From contig JAPTJF010000222.1 of assembly GCA_029339195.1 (NCBI GenBank), forward strand, positions 1 through 64,000: DNA of 64,000 nucleotides. Direction: 5' to 3'. Below, in pieces: positions 22,083 through 34,168 of this stretch. This DNA comes from Micractinium sp. NFX-FRZ (lineage: Eukaryota; Chlorophyta; Trebouxiophyceae; Chlorellales; Chlorellaceae). A program made the position numbers and the translations under genes. Position 1 is the first letter of the stretch. Each line of letters begins with the position of its first letter. The notes below the pieces were generated by a model. It saw nothing but the letters and a program-made list of their open reading frames with translations, was not told where the DNA came from and did no database searches.

Positions 22083-23330
22083 AGATTGGGGCTCCTCGCA
22101 AGGGGTGGGAACTTAGCCGGCAGCAGGCAGGGGATGGCAGCAAGCGCTTCGGCCGTGATGACATCGGGCGGACACGCAGGCGGTGCGGGGACATTCAGCG
22201 GGCGAGGGGCCGCAGCTGTGGTCTCCGGCGTCCGCGGCGCAGGGCCATGCGGGCGTCCGCGGCACGCAGTGGCAGCATGCCCACGGCTAAACACTTCTCC
22301 GGTTTTGAGTGTACAAACAGATTTAGCTTTCGCCACTGCACATGCCCCTCTCAGTGCTGAAACTGACTGCAATATGTTGCAGCTCTGCGTAACTGCTGTT
22401 CTGTGCGCTGCTGGCGGTACTCCCGTACCGCCGCTGCCAGCAGCTCTTGGCAGCGCCGCCGGCAGGCGGTCGCAACTTGTGCGGTCTTTGGTGATCAGCA
22501 GGCCAGCTAGGCCTGCACTCTAGCTTTCCCACCCACCCACCCTTGCTTTCCTTTGCCCGGCTGCACTCTGCGCCCGTCGTTCGCGCTCAATCATTCAATG
22601 ATTCATGCGTTGTGCCCCAGGTGGATTTTAGCAGGACCGAAGCTGCTGGAAACAGGGGGACATCAATGAGAGACGTGCAGCAAGCATCTTGGCGTCAGGC
22701 CTGCTGCCACTTGCCCGGATGTGTGCCGCTGCTGGCTAGAGCAGCGTCCAGGGCCATACACCCATGCACCCCACTTGTGGGTGCTGTACAGATCCTCCTT
22801 GTACATGGAAACTTAAGACTCGGTTCATGCCCTGGACGCAAACAAGGGGAGCACTACAAGTGACGCTGCAAGGCAGGCCACGCCATGGGGCGGGTGCCAG
22901 CATGAGCCAAATGGCGCCCGCGCCCTGGCTGCCGCCAGCAAGGACCCAGGTCCCAGGGCAGGTCCGGCTCGCGCAGATTCTGTAATCTTCAGTGTGCCGT
23001 GCCGCAGCTGCCGTCCCCTCCACTATCAAGGAGCACGGCGTGAGCATCAGCGCCCACCGGCGCGCGTCTCCGTGATAGCGTTCGCTCCGGTTGCCCTTGG
23101 CGCTCATTTGCAATTTAATTGGTGCCTTGGGAGAGCGCCGGGTGCCCGGAAGGCGTTGCGTGCAGCCACGGAACGCCGCTGAGGGCTGCCCCCTGGGCAG
23201 CTTCCGCCGCCGTCCGGTACTGCTGCTCTCAGCCACACGCGGGTAGTCCCTGCCCCCAGGCGCTGCCTTGGGAGCCGCCCCTCGCCCTGCCCCCCAGCTC
23301 TGCCCTTTCCCACACCAGCCTCAATCTGCA
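22083..23330. other. Intergenic GLE1 to LamG-like gene
   Basis: About 1.25 kb with no convincing gene. It should hold the GLE1 3' untranslated region and the promoter of the secreted-protein gene. Short open frames on both strands lack splice context or protein-like composition. A TGTAA occurs at 22981. Confidence 0.4.
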
Positions 23331-26300
23331 ATGAAGCAACTGCTGCCGCTTTGCATCGCCGCCCTCGTCCTGTTGGCCAGCTCAGGTGCGCCCCCCCTGT
23401 CCGCCCCACGCCGGCGCCCCAGCTTAAGCAGCACAGCAGCAGTACCGAGGCGACCTGCCATGTGTTGTCAGCTGGCTGCAGATACCCCCCCACGCCACCA
23501 TATCCAATCCCCATTCCCCTGCTTATATGACCCTCCTGCCCAGGCTGGTGCTACACACCGCTCTATGCCGGCCCCGAGTACACTTTCAGGCTGGAAGCTG
23601 ACAGCAGGGCCAGCGGCGCCTGCATGCACCGCGATTATCTGGCCGCCCACTGCGAGCCTCGCCACAGCTACAACGGCTTCCTGACAGCCCGCGTCTCCAA
23701 CCCACAGGCGGTCGACGTGCTGCTGCGCTGGCGGCTGATTGGCCAGCGCGGGCGGGACCTGGCAAATGACCCCTTGGGGGTGGGCATCACGGTGGGTCGC
23801 CGCCGGCTGCTTGCGCACGCCGCCTTCCCCTGCCTCCCACCCCCTGCTAAGCTGGCTCCCAACCCTCCCCACGGCTGCCCTCCACATGTCGCGAGCTTGC
23901 CATGCCGCACCGTCGCCAGCCACGCGGCTGCACCGCCCGCCCGCCCCCGCCCTGCAGTCTGTGGGCAGGAGCCTGCCGGGACTACTGTTGTGCCCAGCCA
24001 ACCGCCTGACCACTGTGATTGGGGACCGGCACTGCACCCCAAGAGTGCCCGGCGGGCAGGACCCTCGCCTGGCGTCCAGGACGTCCTACCCCTCCTCACA
24101 CTGGGTGTTTGAGCCGGTGCCGGGCAGCCAGGACCCACGCCGCTTCTACATCTATTCCGTGGTGGGTTGTTTGGGTGCACCTGACATTGCGGCGTTAGGA
24201 AAAGTAGAAACAAACTCATTAGACTGTCCACTGCATTGGGTACTGTCTCATGATTGCTGACTCAGCCAGTAAGATGAGGGGGCCCCCATCGATGGCAACA
24301 CAACCCCGACGCTAGGCGCCTGCTGACAACGGCCCTGCCCGCGGCACCTGCATGAGTCGTGCTCAGCACGCCCAGCGTAGCGCATCACGCTGCACAGCGC
24401 AGCTCAAAGCGTGTCTGCCCTCCCCCCCGCAAACAAGCAATTGCAGGAGCGAGCCCTGTGCGAGAACAGGTACCTGGGGCTGAGCAGGAACGACTGCGGG
24501 GACACCCTGGTGTCGCTCCTCAAGAAGGACGCCAACTCAGCAGTGGTGAGCCGCCAGCTGAAGGCGAGAAGGAGGGTCATGCAGGCAGGCGGGTGGGCGG
24601 GCGGGCAGGCAGGCGGGCGCGCGGGTGGGCGGTTTACTGATGAACCCGCAGTCTGGTGCATGGCCCCGCTCGTCGCCCATCAGGCAGCCACGCAGTCCCA
24701 CACCAGCCAGCACAACCTTCCGTGCATCTACAGCTGCCTTACTTGCTTTACCCCCTGGGCTGTCGTGGTGCCTGCAGGTCTGGCTAGTGGAGCTCTACCC
24801 CCGCCGGTCACCCCCGCCTCCCAGGTGCGCCAGCACGTCCCGCCCCGCTGCTTCTCACTGTCCACCACATGCTCTGCCGCATGCCCCTCCTTGATGCCAA
24901 TCCCCACCCCATGCTAGCAGCGCTGGTGCCCACCGCCCACAGCATGCTTGCATCATGCCCGCCCTGCTGCCCGCCGCCCACCACATGCTCTACCGCATGC
25001 CACTCCTTGATGCCAACCCCCACCCCATGCTAGCAGCATGCCCGCCCTGCTGCCCACTGCCCGCCGCTACATGCTCCACCGCTGAGGCGCCCCTCTGCTT
25101 GCTTTGCTGGATGCGTGCCTGCCGGCCTGCCCCTGCCTGCCTGCATTCCTGATATCTTGTGCCGCTCGCTTCCGTACCTTCCGGATCCCGCTTCCCCCAC
25201 CTCTTCCATGTAGCCCGCCGCGCCCGCCGCCGCCCTCGCCGCCCCCGCCGCCCCTGCCGCTGACACGGCCCCGGGCGCCACTGGTGCTCAACCCCGCCGC
25301 CTTCCCTGCAAACACCTTCATAAGGTGGACTACTCGCATACCAGAGCTTCATGTGACGGTCAGGAATAAGGAGCCCACCGTGATCGAAAGAAGCAGTAAG
25401 GGCTGGGTGTGCGGCTAGGAGGGGCGGTGGCCACCTTGGCCTGCCCTGCACTGCGCTACCCTGCCCACCTGCCGACGCTGCCGCCTTCAAGCCTGCTACC
25501 GCCTGGGCAGCCTCGTGCGCAAGCACCTGCCAGAATGCCACAGTCGTGCAGTTTTGCTGCCAGCCATGCGCCTGCAACCCCAGCCTGTGCCAACCCCCGC
25601 CTGTCAGCAGCAGCAATCGGTTGCAACATAACTTGGGCTCTCCCTCCCCCTTCCCCCTTTGCAGGACTCGATAAGTACCGCCTGCGGGCGCTGACCTCGC
25701 CCCTGCCGGGAGGCAAGCTCGTCCTCTCGGCGGAGTTGCCCCCAGCCTTTACAGGTGCCGTCGATGTGAGTGCCTGCCTGCGCGCCTACATGCCTGCCCG
25801 CTGCCCCACTCTCATACTCCCACCCACACGCTTGTTCTTGCACCCCTCACCGCGCTGGACTGCCGCGCATGAAGGGCCCACACGCCTGCACCCACCCACG
25901 CTCGTTCTGGCGCACTCTGCTGCCTGCTCCATCAGCCTGCTTCCCACCGCCCCACTGAGGAGCCAGCCGGCAGGCACCACCCCTGCCTGCCCTCCCGCCT
26001 CCCACACACCACAGCACTTCCCTTGAACAGACCTCGACTCCATGACGTCTACCCTTGCCGCCACCCCCCTCCCCCACCTGCCCCCAGCGCGTCTTCGTCT
26101 TCCTCCTCCCCTTCAAGTTCCCTTGGGGCGGCCCCATGTACTTCCAGGCGCAAGTGTGCAACCCTGCCGGCTGCTCACCCTGGAGCTTTGAGACAGTCAA
26201 GTTCTTGGCCCTCAGGCAAGCACAGAAATGCCAACCTGCTCGATACAGTATTGGATTCAGAACGAGGGCAAGGAACATCATGTGTGGGAAGGGGGAGGCC

Positions 26301-29300
26301 CCTCACAGCGGCTGTTAGACGGAGGTGACACTGCCCACGTGGGGAGAGGGGTGTGGGCGCAGGTGCAGGGGTGGGAAGTTTGGGTTCCCCAGCGGGCAGG
26401 CACAGGGCAGCTGCAGGGCCGCCTGTCCTCGTCAAGGTACGTTGACGGCTTGAGAGCCACCCTCCCCCTTTGCAGGCCTCCCTGGCCTCCGCCGCGCCCC
26501 TCTCCGCCCCGCCCGCCCCCCAGGCCGCCTCCCCGGAGCCCGCCCCGCCCGCCGCCCCCCTCACCGCCCCCGCCCAGCCCTTCGCCTCCTCCGCCGCCCC
26601 CGCCCAGCCCTGCGCCTCCGCCACCGCCGCCGCCGCGCCCACCCAGCCCACCGCGCCCACCACCGCCTCCGCCCAGGCCAGCTCTGTGAGCTGCCAACTA
26701 GGGTTCCCGGGGTTTCAGGGGTATCAGGGGTGGGGGGATGCAAGGGCCCCAGCACCAGCCAGTTGGCCAGCATGCTGCTTCCCACAGCTGCCGGCTGTGG
26801 CGCCCCTCTTCAGCAGCACCAGCAGCTTGCCCCGCCCTGCCCCTGCCCCGCCTCTGCCCCTGCGCCGCGCTACACCGGCCAGACCCCACCTGCCGGTGGC
26901 CCCCCACCGGGCCTGCCCTCCCCGCCATGCGTCTGCAGGCCCGCCTGCCTGGGCTGCTGCAACCCCAACCCGAAGCCGGCGCCGGAGGGCTCTCCGGGCA
27001 ACGCCTCGTCCTTCATGCTGGGCCTGTCTTGGTCATACCGTGCCTACCACAGCATGGAGCTCGACACAGAGGGCAGGGCGACCCTCCAGGGGACCCTGCC
27101 CACCGCAGCAAACTTCTCAGAGTGCACCGACTGGGCGGTGGCCAACTTTGGTCTGTTCTACCTCCTCAGCATGAGCTCCACAGAGCCCGGCGGCGGCCCG
27201 CCCTACCTGTGCAGCTCCTACCTCGCCCCGGCCCCCAACACGGCGCGGGTGAGCACAGCGCGCCCAGCGGGGCGCCTGCCTGGTCGACGTGCCCAGCATG
27301 GCTTTCCCTGGCCGCCAGGCTGGGCAGCGGGTGCAGCTGCAAACGTGAGGCGCACCCCAATGCCATGCGGCACACACATGTGTGGCAGTGCGGCGATCAC
27401 TTGCCATGACACCCCCCTTGCTGTGCCGTCTGTACTGCTCCGTCCTGCCATGCAGATGTGGATCCGCCGGGAGTGCGCCGACTTTACCGCCTGCCTCGTT
27501 GTCGCCTACCACGAGTTTGCCCCATACGTGGAGCCTCCCAATTGGTGAGCAGGTGGGCGGGGCGGGGGGCAGGCGCTGGGGGATGCGTGCCCAGCACTGT
27601 GAAAGGTGCGGGTGCATCCGTCTTGCCGTGGCAGCCATCTGGTGTGCACCGGTTGCTTGCACCAGCTCCCCCCTTCCTGCCGCTGCTCCATTGGCTTCCA
27701 CCCAAGCTCGCCGTTGCTGCCCTTTGAGCGTGCAGCACTCCATCTGTGCCGTCAGTGGGCATTTCATGGGATGCATCCGTGCTGCCGGAGGGCCTCGTGG
27801 CCACGTGGCCTGACCTGGCAGGTGGGTGCCCGCTCAACTTCCCCAATTGGCAGCAGCACCCCATCTCCCTCACAGCCGGTGCTGTCCATACAGCAGGAGA
27901 CCGGTGCCAGCAAGGCTGCCAAGTGCATGCACGCCAGCGGCCGATGGCACTGCTAGCCGCTGGCTGCGCCACTATCTGCCGCAGCGTTGGCGCCTGCCGG
28001 CTCTTGTGCAGCGCCCCTCTTGTGGCCACAGCGGTGGTGAGTTCACCACACCGCCTCGGGAGCTGCCAGCTGTCAGCGACAAGGAATGGCTTGCCTGCCG
28101 TTGTAAGCGTGGCTATGCATCTCCCGCCCGCGGACTGCTGCAGGCAGCGCCCGTGGCGACGAGATGGATGCCTCGGCCTCAGTGGCCAGCCAGCAGCCTG
28201 AGCGCCTGCCCAGCGGCATGCTGCTGTTTGATGCCGACGACAGGCTGGCCACGCAGCCCATCCAGGTGACAGGCTCTGGGTAGCTGCAGGGGTCGGGAGG
28301 TGCATAAGCAGTCGTGGTTGGGCAGCTGAGGAGCAGCAGTGGTGGTACAGCACCGGGATGCGCGGCATGCTTAGAACATGCACACTGGATGAGGTGCGTG
28401 CCGCGCAACACGGGCGAGAAACGGCGACAGCAGCTACTCAGGAACGGGCAGCACATGCCTGTAGCTCTGGCCAGCTCCAGCAAGCGCCTCACTCCGCCCC
28501 TCATTCCGCGCCTGCGCCGCCGCCGCAGTGTTTTGTGGCAGGAAGTGCAAATAATTAGCTACCACATATTAACCCTATGCCAGCTCACCCCTCCCCACGG
28601 CTGCACACCCCACCCACCCTTGCCTGCAGCTCTTCAACAACCCCTTTTCCCGGCTCGACCTAACGGTTGCACTGGTGTTCCGCACAGCCGACCTGAACGT
28701 CACCACAACCCACGTCCTGCTGGAAAAGTACGGCACCGGCTGCATCAACTCAATGTACATTGGCTACGCAGTGGGTGAGAGGATCCGTAGTTGTTGGGGT
28801 GTCGGTTGATAGGGGTCCGCGTTGCGCGGCAGGTGGGGGCGGATGTGTGCCAGTGTCGGGCGCCTGCCAATGTGTGAGGAATGCGCTTGACGGTGGTCAA
28901 CAGTTGTTGAAAAGTGCGTGTGTTGCGTGCCTGTGGGGCACAGCCAGGAGGGGTGTGTAGTCGGGGCGCGGCAGGAGTGGGATTGGATAGGTGGGACTGG
29001 TGTGACGATGTGCAAAGCAGCCTCGAAAGCCGCATTGCACTGCGCAGCAGCCAAGGCCCACCTGCCCCTCTCAACGCCCTGCGCCGCCTGCAGGCGATGC
29101 CGACCGAAACAATTTTGGCGTGAGCAGCGGGTGTGGGCACGCCACGGTGACTGCCAACAACCTGCTCCCCGAGTCACTGTGTGAGTGGAGATGCACTTTA
29201 CGAGCGCATGCCACGTGCCTGGGCGCATGCAGTGCCGGTCGGGCTGCCTCGCTCGGCTGCAGGAGCTGTGTAACGCGCCCCGCCCGCATGCTGCTGCGCG

Positions 29301-30242
29301 CAACCCATGCATGCATATGCAGCCCACGTCACCTCAGCAGCCTGCACGTTTCTGTGGGTTGACTCGCAAAGGGACTCCTGACGACACACCTCCCTATCCG
29401 AATGCCCCCCTGCTCCCTCCATAGCTCCGCTCCATGCACCCGCTGCTTCTCACAACTGACGCCCTCCCTGCACTGCCCACCCCACACTGCCGTCCCCTTG
29501 CACGCATGCAGACGCTGCGGTGGTGGTGTTCACTGCCACCGACCCACCCCCCCAGCACGTCCAGATCTTTTTGAACGGCTACCGCCTGGACGAACCCGAG
29601 TTCCCCGGCACACCAGGGCCCCGGGGGTGGGAGGTGGATGGCGACGGTTACGTGCCCGCAGGCAAGCCGCCAGTGCAGGAGAGGTGGTGGGGGTTGGAGG
29701 GGATGTTGGGCAGGGCTGGCCAAGAACGGAAGCGGATTTTGCCGCTGGGACGGGCGCAGCGGTGGAGTGGTTGCCTGGCACGGCAAGGCGGACCCAAAGC
29801 TGCCTGGTAGCCTGCCCCACCCTGAACCACACGCCCCGGACCCTCCTTCTGCTGCCCCTGCTGCCCCCACTGGACTCCACCCTGGCAGGCGCGTACGACA
29901 ACCAGGTCTCCCCCCTGCTGCTGGGTGCCTCCGGCCAGCTGGGCGAGGTTCGAATCCAGCAGGGGGCGCTGAATGCCACCGCCGCCCGGCAGCTCTCCAG
30001 GTGCGCACGTGCGGGGTGCTGCTGGCCTGGGCACTGCCTGTGCCATGGCTGTGCTGAGGAGTCTCCCAAAGCTGAGCTTATGCAGGCAGGAGCTGGCGGC
30101 ATGAACACATGGCAGGGTAGTGACGGTGCAGGGCTAGTCGCCAACCTGCTGCTGACCCTGTGTGCCCCTGCCAATATAATAATTGGCAACGCCATTGTGC
30201 ACGCGCAGGGAACTATATGACAAGTGGGCAGCCTTCACCTAG
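23331..30242 (+). CDS. Secreted proline-rich wall-type protein with C-terminal LamG/ConA-like domain
   Basis: Eighteen exons: 23331-23385, 23544-23791, 23958-24161, 24447-24545, 24778-24824, 25214-25395, 25665-25765, 26088-26215, 26476-26685, 26939-27248, 27456-27544, 27736-27821, 28144-28265, 28630-28774, 29094-29180, 29512-29661, 29889-30000, 30209-30242; phases close to 802 residues. Residues 1-18 form a signal peptide (MKQLLPLCIAALVLLASS). A Cys-containing N-terminal region is followed by a short SPPPPP spacer, then a segment ending YFQAQVCNPAGCSPWSFET that resembles a fibronectin type III edge, then about 65 residues of almost pure Pro/Arg/Ser. After a second Cys-rich region, about residues 628-800 look like a LamG-3/concanavalin-like fold (FNNPFSRLDLTVALVF at the start, LGEVRIQQGALNATAARQLS and YDKW at the end). 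Several N-x-S/T sites. Likely an extracellular or wall glycoprotein, by analogy with pherophorin-type algal proteins. Ligand unknown. Introns at 26216 and 29662 use GC donors. Confidence 0.82.
24855..25075. repeat. 116-base tandem duplication in a LamG-gene intron
   Basis: CCACCACATGCTCT[GA]CCGCATGCC begins at 24862 and at 24978 with matching flanks through CACCCCATGCTAGCAGC. A partial third copy ends near 25075. Confidence 0.75.
26476..26685 (+). repeat. Proline-rich coding repeat exon
   Basis: An entire exon of CCC/CCG/CGC/TCN codons giving SPPPPP, PPRPP and PPSPP blocks. It is the extensin-like module of the secreted protein. Confidence 0.8.
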
Positions 30243-31083
30243 GCTGGCAGGGCAGCTGCCAGTGCACCGCTCAACGCAGGGCCCGACCGTGCCGCCTGCC
30301 AGAGAGTTAACAGAGAGCCAGCACACACAGACCCTCTGCCTGATCGAACCAGTCCACTGCCAACGATATCGGCACTCTGCTTGGTCACCAGATAGTATCT
30401 TCCTGCTTTCACTGAAGCCTTTTAGGGGTCTGCGCCCAACTTGGGTCAAACAGCATGCCCTCGCCTGGTCTCACACCGCATTCCATTGCTTGTGCCTTGC
30501 CACGTGCCATGGTTTCTCTTGCATTGGTACGTCCTTTATCCCCCCCCCCCCCCCCCTGCCGTACGCCCTCCCTGCCGTACGCCCTTGCCGTTGTCCTGTT
30601 GGCCAATACGTGAGTCTCCCCTCACATCACATGCATGGGGAGGCACATATGTGCCTCCCCCTTCACCGTTGCCACCTTTTCATGCGCACACAGCTGTGAC
30701 CGTCCTCTTTCTCGCTGCCCGCTGCTGACCCAGACCACCTCTCATCCCTGCTTTCATGCCTCAGTGTCTTCCTCTGCATTCACGCTTTTACAGAAGAGAC
30801 GGTAAGCAAACACACATCCCCCCATACACGGGTTAGCCTATCGGTAACCCATGACACCCTGGCCTGCAGCGTCACAGGATGCGTGGTCGCTCAGTTTGCC
30901 GTGCGGGGCCCGACATAAACCAAACACTCTTGCAGCCAACAAAGTAGCTACAAGAGATGTGCCAATCTTGCAATACAGCAAGGCCACAGCTGCCACTGCA
31001 GCTGCTACTGCAATGCAGCACGGCCACAGCTGCCACTGAAGCACGACGACCCCGGCTGTGCATTACTGCGCATGTTATGCCTG
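30243..31083. other. Intergenic between convergent LamG-like and carrier genes
   Basis: No gene seen. It contains a poly-C run near 30541-30556, a doubled CCCTGCCGTACGC just after it, a perfect 24-base palindrome at 30637-30660, a minus-strand TGTAA at 30788-30792 that could serve the carrier gene, and a direct repeat GGCCACAGCTGCCACTG about 40 bases apart near 30980 and 31022. Confidence 0.5.
30637..30660. repeat. Perfect 24-base palindrome
   Basis: Twelve bases GGGGAGGCACAT are followed immediately by their exact reverse complement. The site lies in the tail-to-tail intergenic region, and a hairpin with no loop is possible. Confidence 0.8.
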
Positions 31084-34000
31084 CTAACCCTGCTGTGCCG
31101 GGCGGTCCTCGAGCAGCCGCATGACCGATTCGTAGACCAGGAAAGTGAGAGCGCTCTGGGGCATCACGCGCAGCACGTTGGGGGCCAGGCCCTTGTAGAA
31201 CCCGCTCACGCCCTCGCGCTGCGGTGGGGGACAAATACGAAAGTGGTGGGACATGGCGCGGTGCAAGTGGAGTGTGCGGATGCCACGCCCGGGCGATGTG
31301 TGCCCAAGCTTGCGAGCAGCACCAGGGAGGGTGGTGACGCATGAGTGGAATGGAGCTCAAGGTGGGTGGGGGGGACAGTGGACGGGGTGCTGACCCCCAG
31401 AGGGACTGTGGGTTTAAACAGCACAGTTGCATGTGCAAGTGCAGGGGCCAGGCTGCGGGCGGGGGAGACGGGCGGCCACAGCAGGGTGCCGCAGAGTGAC
31501 ACAGCGACACGCCGGCTGCAAGACTACTGCTGGCAGGCCAAGGAGGCTGCTGGCAGGCCAAACACCCAAGCAACCCTCTCTCCAGCACAGTCATCATCAT
31601 CACAATCAAAGACCATGAAGCCAGCAGGACTCACGAGGCGGCACAGCAGCGGCATGACAGCACACCCACCCGTCCACCCCCGCCACCCACCTGCAGCGTC
31701 TTGCGTATCACGTCGCCCACCCCGGTGTACTGCAGTGCTCGGGAGTCCATGCGCTGCTGCAGCCGGCTGCGCAGCACCTGCGAGGCGGCAAGACAGGCAG
31801 GCGGGAAGGCGGGAGGCGGGGAGGCGGGGATTGGAGGGCAGGTGGGCAGGGCAGGATGGCAAGCAGGTGGGGATTGGAGGGCAGGTGGGCAGGGCGGGAT
31901 GGCAAGCAGGTGGGGATTGGAGGGCAGGAAGGCAAGCAGGTGGGCGGACCGGGTGGCGGAGGGATGCGCAAGGAAGCGGGCAAGGGTAGTGGGAGCAGGC
32001 GGGGAAGGGCAGCGTGTGGGGAGCTTGCCCGCCTGCGAAGCAACAACACGACGGGCCACCGCGGCGGCACCCCCGCTGGGGAAGTGGGGCGGGTCCGGCC
32101 CGTCACGCTCGCAGCACCTCCACGCTGGTGCAACCCAGCACAACTGCAGGAGCTGCATTGCAAGCCCCCACAGCAGCGCACCAGATCCAGGTAGCAACAT
32201 ACAAGCCTCAAGCCTGCCCAAGCCTGCCCACGCTTGGTGGCCCCCTCTTGCTGGCTTGCCTGGGAGGGGTATGTGGCCACCGAGGCCGCCAGCTTGGACA
32301 GCGCCCCGAATGCTGTGATCTCAGCAGGCGACAGCTCACGCAGCGGCTGCCCGCTGTGCTGCCCATGCTGTGCATCCTGGTCACCGCTGCCCCCTCTGCT
32401 GCTGCTGCTGCTGCTGCCGCTGCTGCTGCCGGCGTCGGCGGGCGGGGCCTCCAGTGGGCGCGTGAAGCGTGCCAGGGGGATGTGCTGGGCTGCCGACTTG
32501 AGTTCTTCGTAGACGGCAAACTGGATGGCGCCGTGGGACACCTGGGAGAGCAAACAGGCGGCAAAGGGAGGTCCGGAAGCTGAGGTCGCTGGCAGGTGGT
32601 GCGAGGGGGTTCAGCTGCACCAGGGCACCTGCAAGCTGCTGGTGCTACACGCTGCGGGCAACTGATGCTGTAGCATGTCATGGCAAACCAAAAGCAGTAC
32701 AACTCCAAAGCGCCCACAGCACAGCACGCGCCCCGCCCACGACCATGAGTGTGCTGCACGCACCAGCAGCAGGGAGGGCAGAAGGCCCTTGTACAGGCCC
32801 CGCAGCCCCTCGCAGCGCGCAATCTGCACAAATGCGTGCAGAAAGCCTCTGTATTCTAGCGCGCAGGCTTCCGCCCCTGCCGCCCCAGCCGCCCCCATAA
32901 TCTGCCGAGGTATGTTGCCCGCTGCCGCTGCCGCCGCCGCCGCCCCGCCGCCGCCCGCTCCTGCTGCCGCCGCTGCCGCTGCTTCGCCGGCTGCTGACCC
33001 GGCCGCTGCGGCTGCCTGGCTTAGTGTGCGGCGCTGCAGCTGCAGGCGGGTCTTCACCACCCAAATGGGATTCGTCACCATGCAGACCTGCGGAGCGGGG
33101 AAGGGGCAGGGTGGAAGGAAGTCGGGTGGTGGGTGGGAGAAGCAGCGGGAGGGGAGCTCTTGAGGGGCCCGTGGAGCAAGCAAGGGGTGCGGCAACACAA
33201 CACAGGGGAAGAGAAGCACTAAGACATACACCTGCACGACAGGTGCACACCAACAAAAACAAACAATGGCAGCAACAGCTCCTGCCCCGCCCTTCACGCC
33301 CCGCACCAGTGCGCCCGCCTCTGCAGCGCTGATCAAGTGCATGCCCGCACCAAGCCGCTGCTGCTGCCCGCCGCCGCCGCTGCTGCTGCGCTGCTGCTGC
33401 AGCCGCTGGTAGCGCTGCTTGGCTCGGTTGTATGCGTAGAAGTAGATGCCCCAGGCCAGGCCGCTGCCAGCCAGGGCGGGGGTGAGGCCTGCAGGGCGCA
33501 GGGCGGGTGGGTGGGCGTCACAGCAGGGCTGAGCGTGCGTGCCGGGTGCGGTTGTGGCTGCCTGCTCGGCCCATGCCGGGGAACACACGAAGCTGCGGGA
33601 CAGTTGTTTTTGGTGCCCTCTGCATTGGTGATGCTGCTCCCTAAGTCACAGTGCAGGCCGGGCCTCGGGCCAGGGCAGCACCCACCCGGGCCAACCCACC
33701 TGAGTAGAGAGCCCGCCACCCCTCCTCCCGCACAATCTGTCGCAGCGCATCCAGCGTGCCGCGGTAGACAGGCAGCATCCCCGCGCCGTCTTGCACTGCA
33801 GGCAATCAGGGCAGCATGCAGAGGGGTCAGCTTGGCACCCATTGCTGGCGGCAGGCAGGCAGGCAGGCAGCGGTGGCGGCGGGCGGCGGTGGCAGCACAC
33901 CACCACCGACCCTCCCGGCAGGTGCGTGAACGGACATCGGATTGTCACCATCCCACCTTGCAGCCGTGTCTTGACGACATCGAGAGGGTGGAGAGCTAGG

Positions 34001-34168
34001 CTGGTGGTAAGCCCCGCAGTGGCGCCCGCCACGGCGTGTTTGAGGTTCCTGCAGGCGATCAAAAGGTTGCAGCAGCTGAGATGCGGGGTGAATGAGTAGC
34101 GACAGAGCAGCAGACCGGCCCACAACTCACCACTGTGGCCGCTTGGTGGCCCCCGCTTGCTGCACCAT
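31084..34168 (-). CDS. FOLT1: Mitochondrial carrier family, folate/FAD transporter type (SLC25A32-like)
   Basis: Six-helix inner-membrane exchanger of the SLC25 family, closest in memory to human SLC25A32 and the plant folate transporter. Eight exons (descending): 34168-34131, 34048-33957, 33795-33700, 33488-33307, 33087-32764, 32541-32260, 31777-31691, 31218-31084; 411 residues. Three carrier signatures: HPLDVVKTRLQ, TNPIWVVKTRLQ and TYPSQVLRSRLQ. Subfamily landmarks include GLAWGIYFYAYNRAK, LISAAEAGAL, SHGAIQFAVYEELK, ALSKLAASVATYP and GVSGFYKGLAPNVLRVMPQSALTFLVYE. It is about 90 residues longer than usual because of Ser/Gly, Ala/Gly and Ser-rich insertions in the matrix or intermembrane loops. 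No N-terminal presequence, as is common in this family. The exon 6 donor at 32259 is GC. Exact substrate (folate, FAD or another flavin) and organelle (mitochondrion or plastid) cannot be told from sequence. Confidence 0.88.
31825..31950. repeat. Minisatellite of about 43 bases in a carrier intron
   Basis: GGGGATTGGAGGGCAGG units begin near 31827, 31869 and 31912. Confidence 0.75.

Noticed and set aside
22736..23236. Minus-strand 166-codon ORF as a gene
   Set aside because: No recognisable motif, no splice partners, and composition like random GC-rich sequence.
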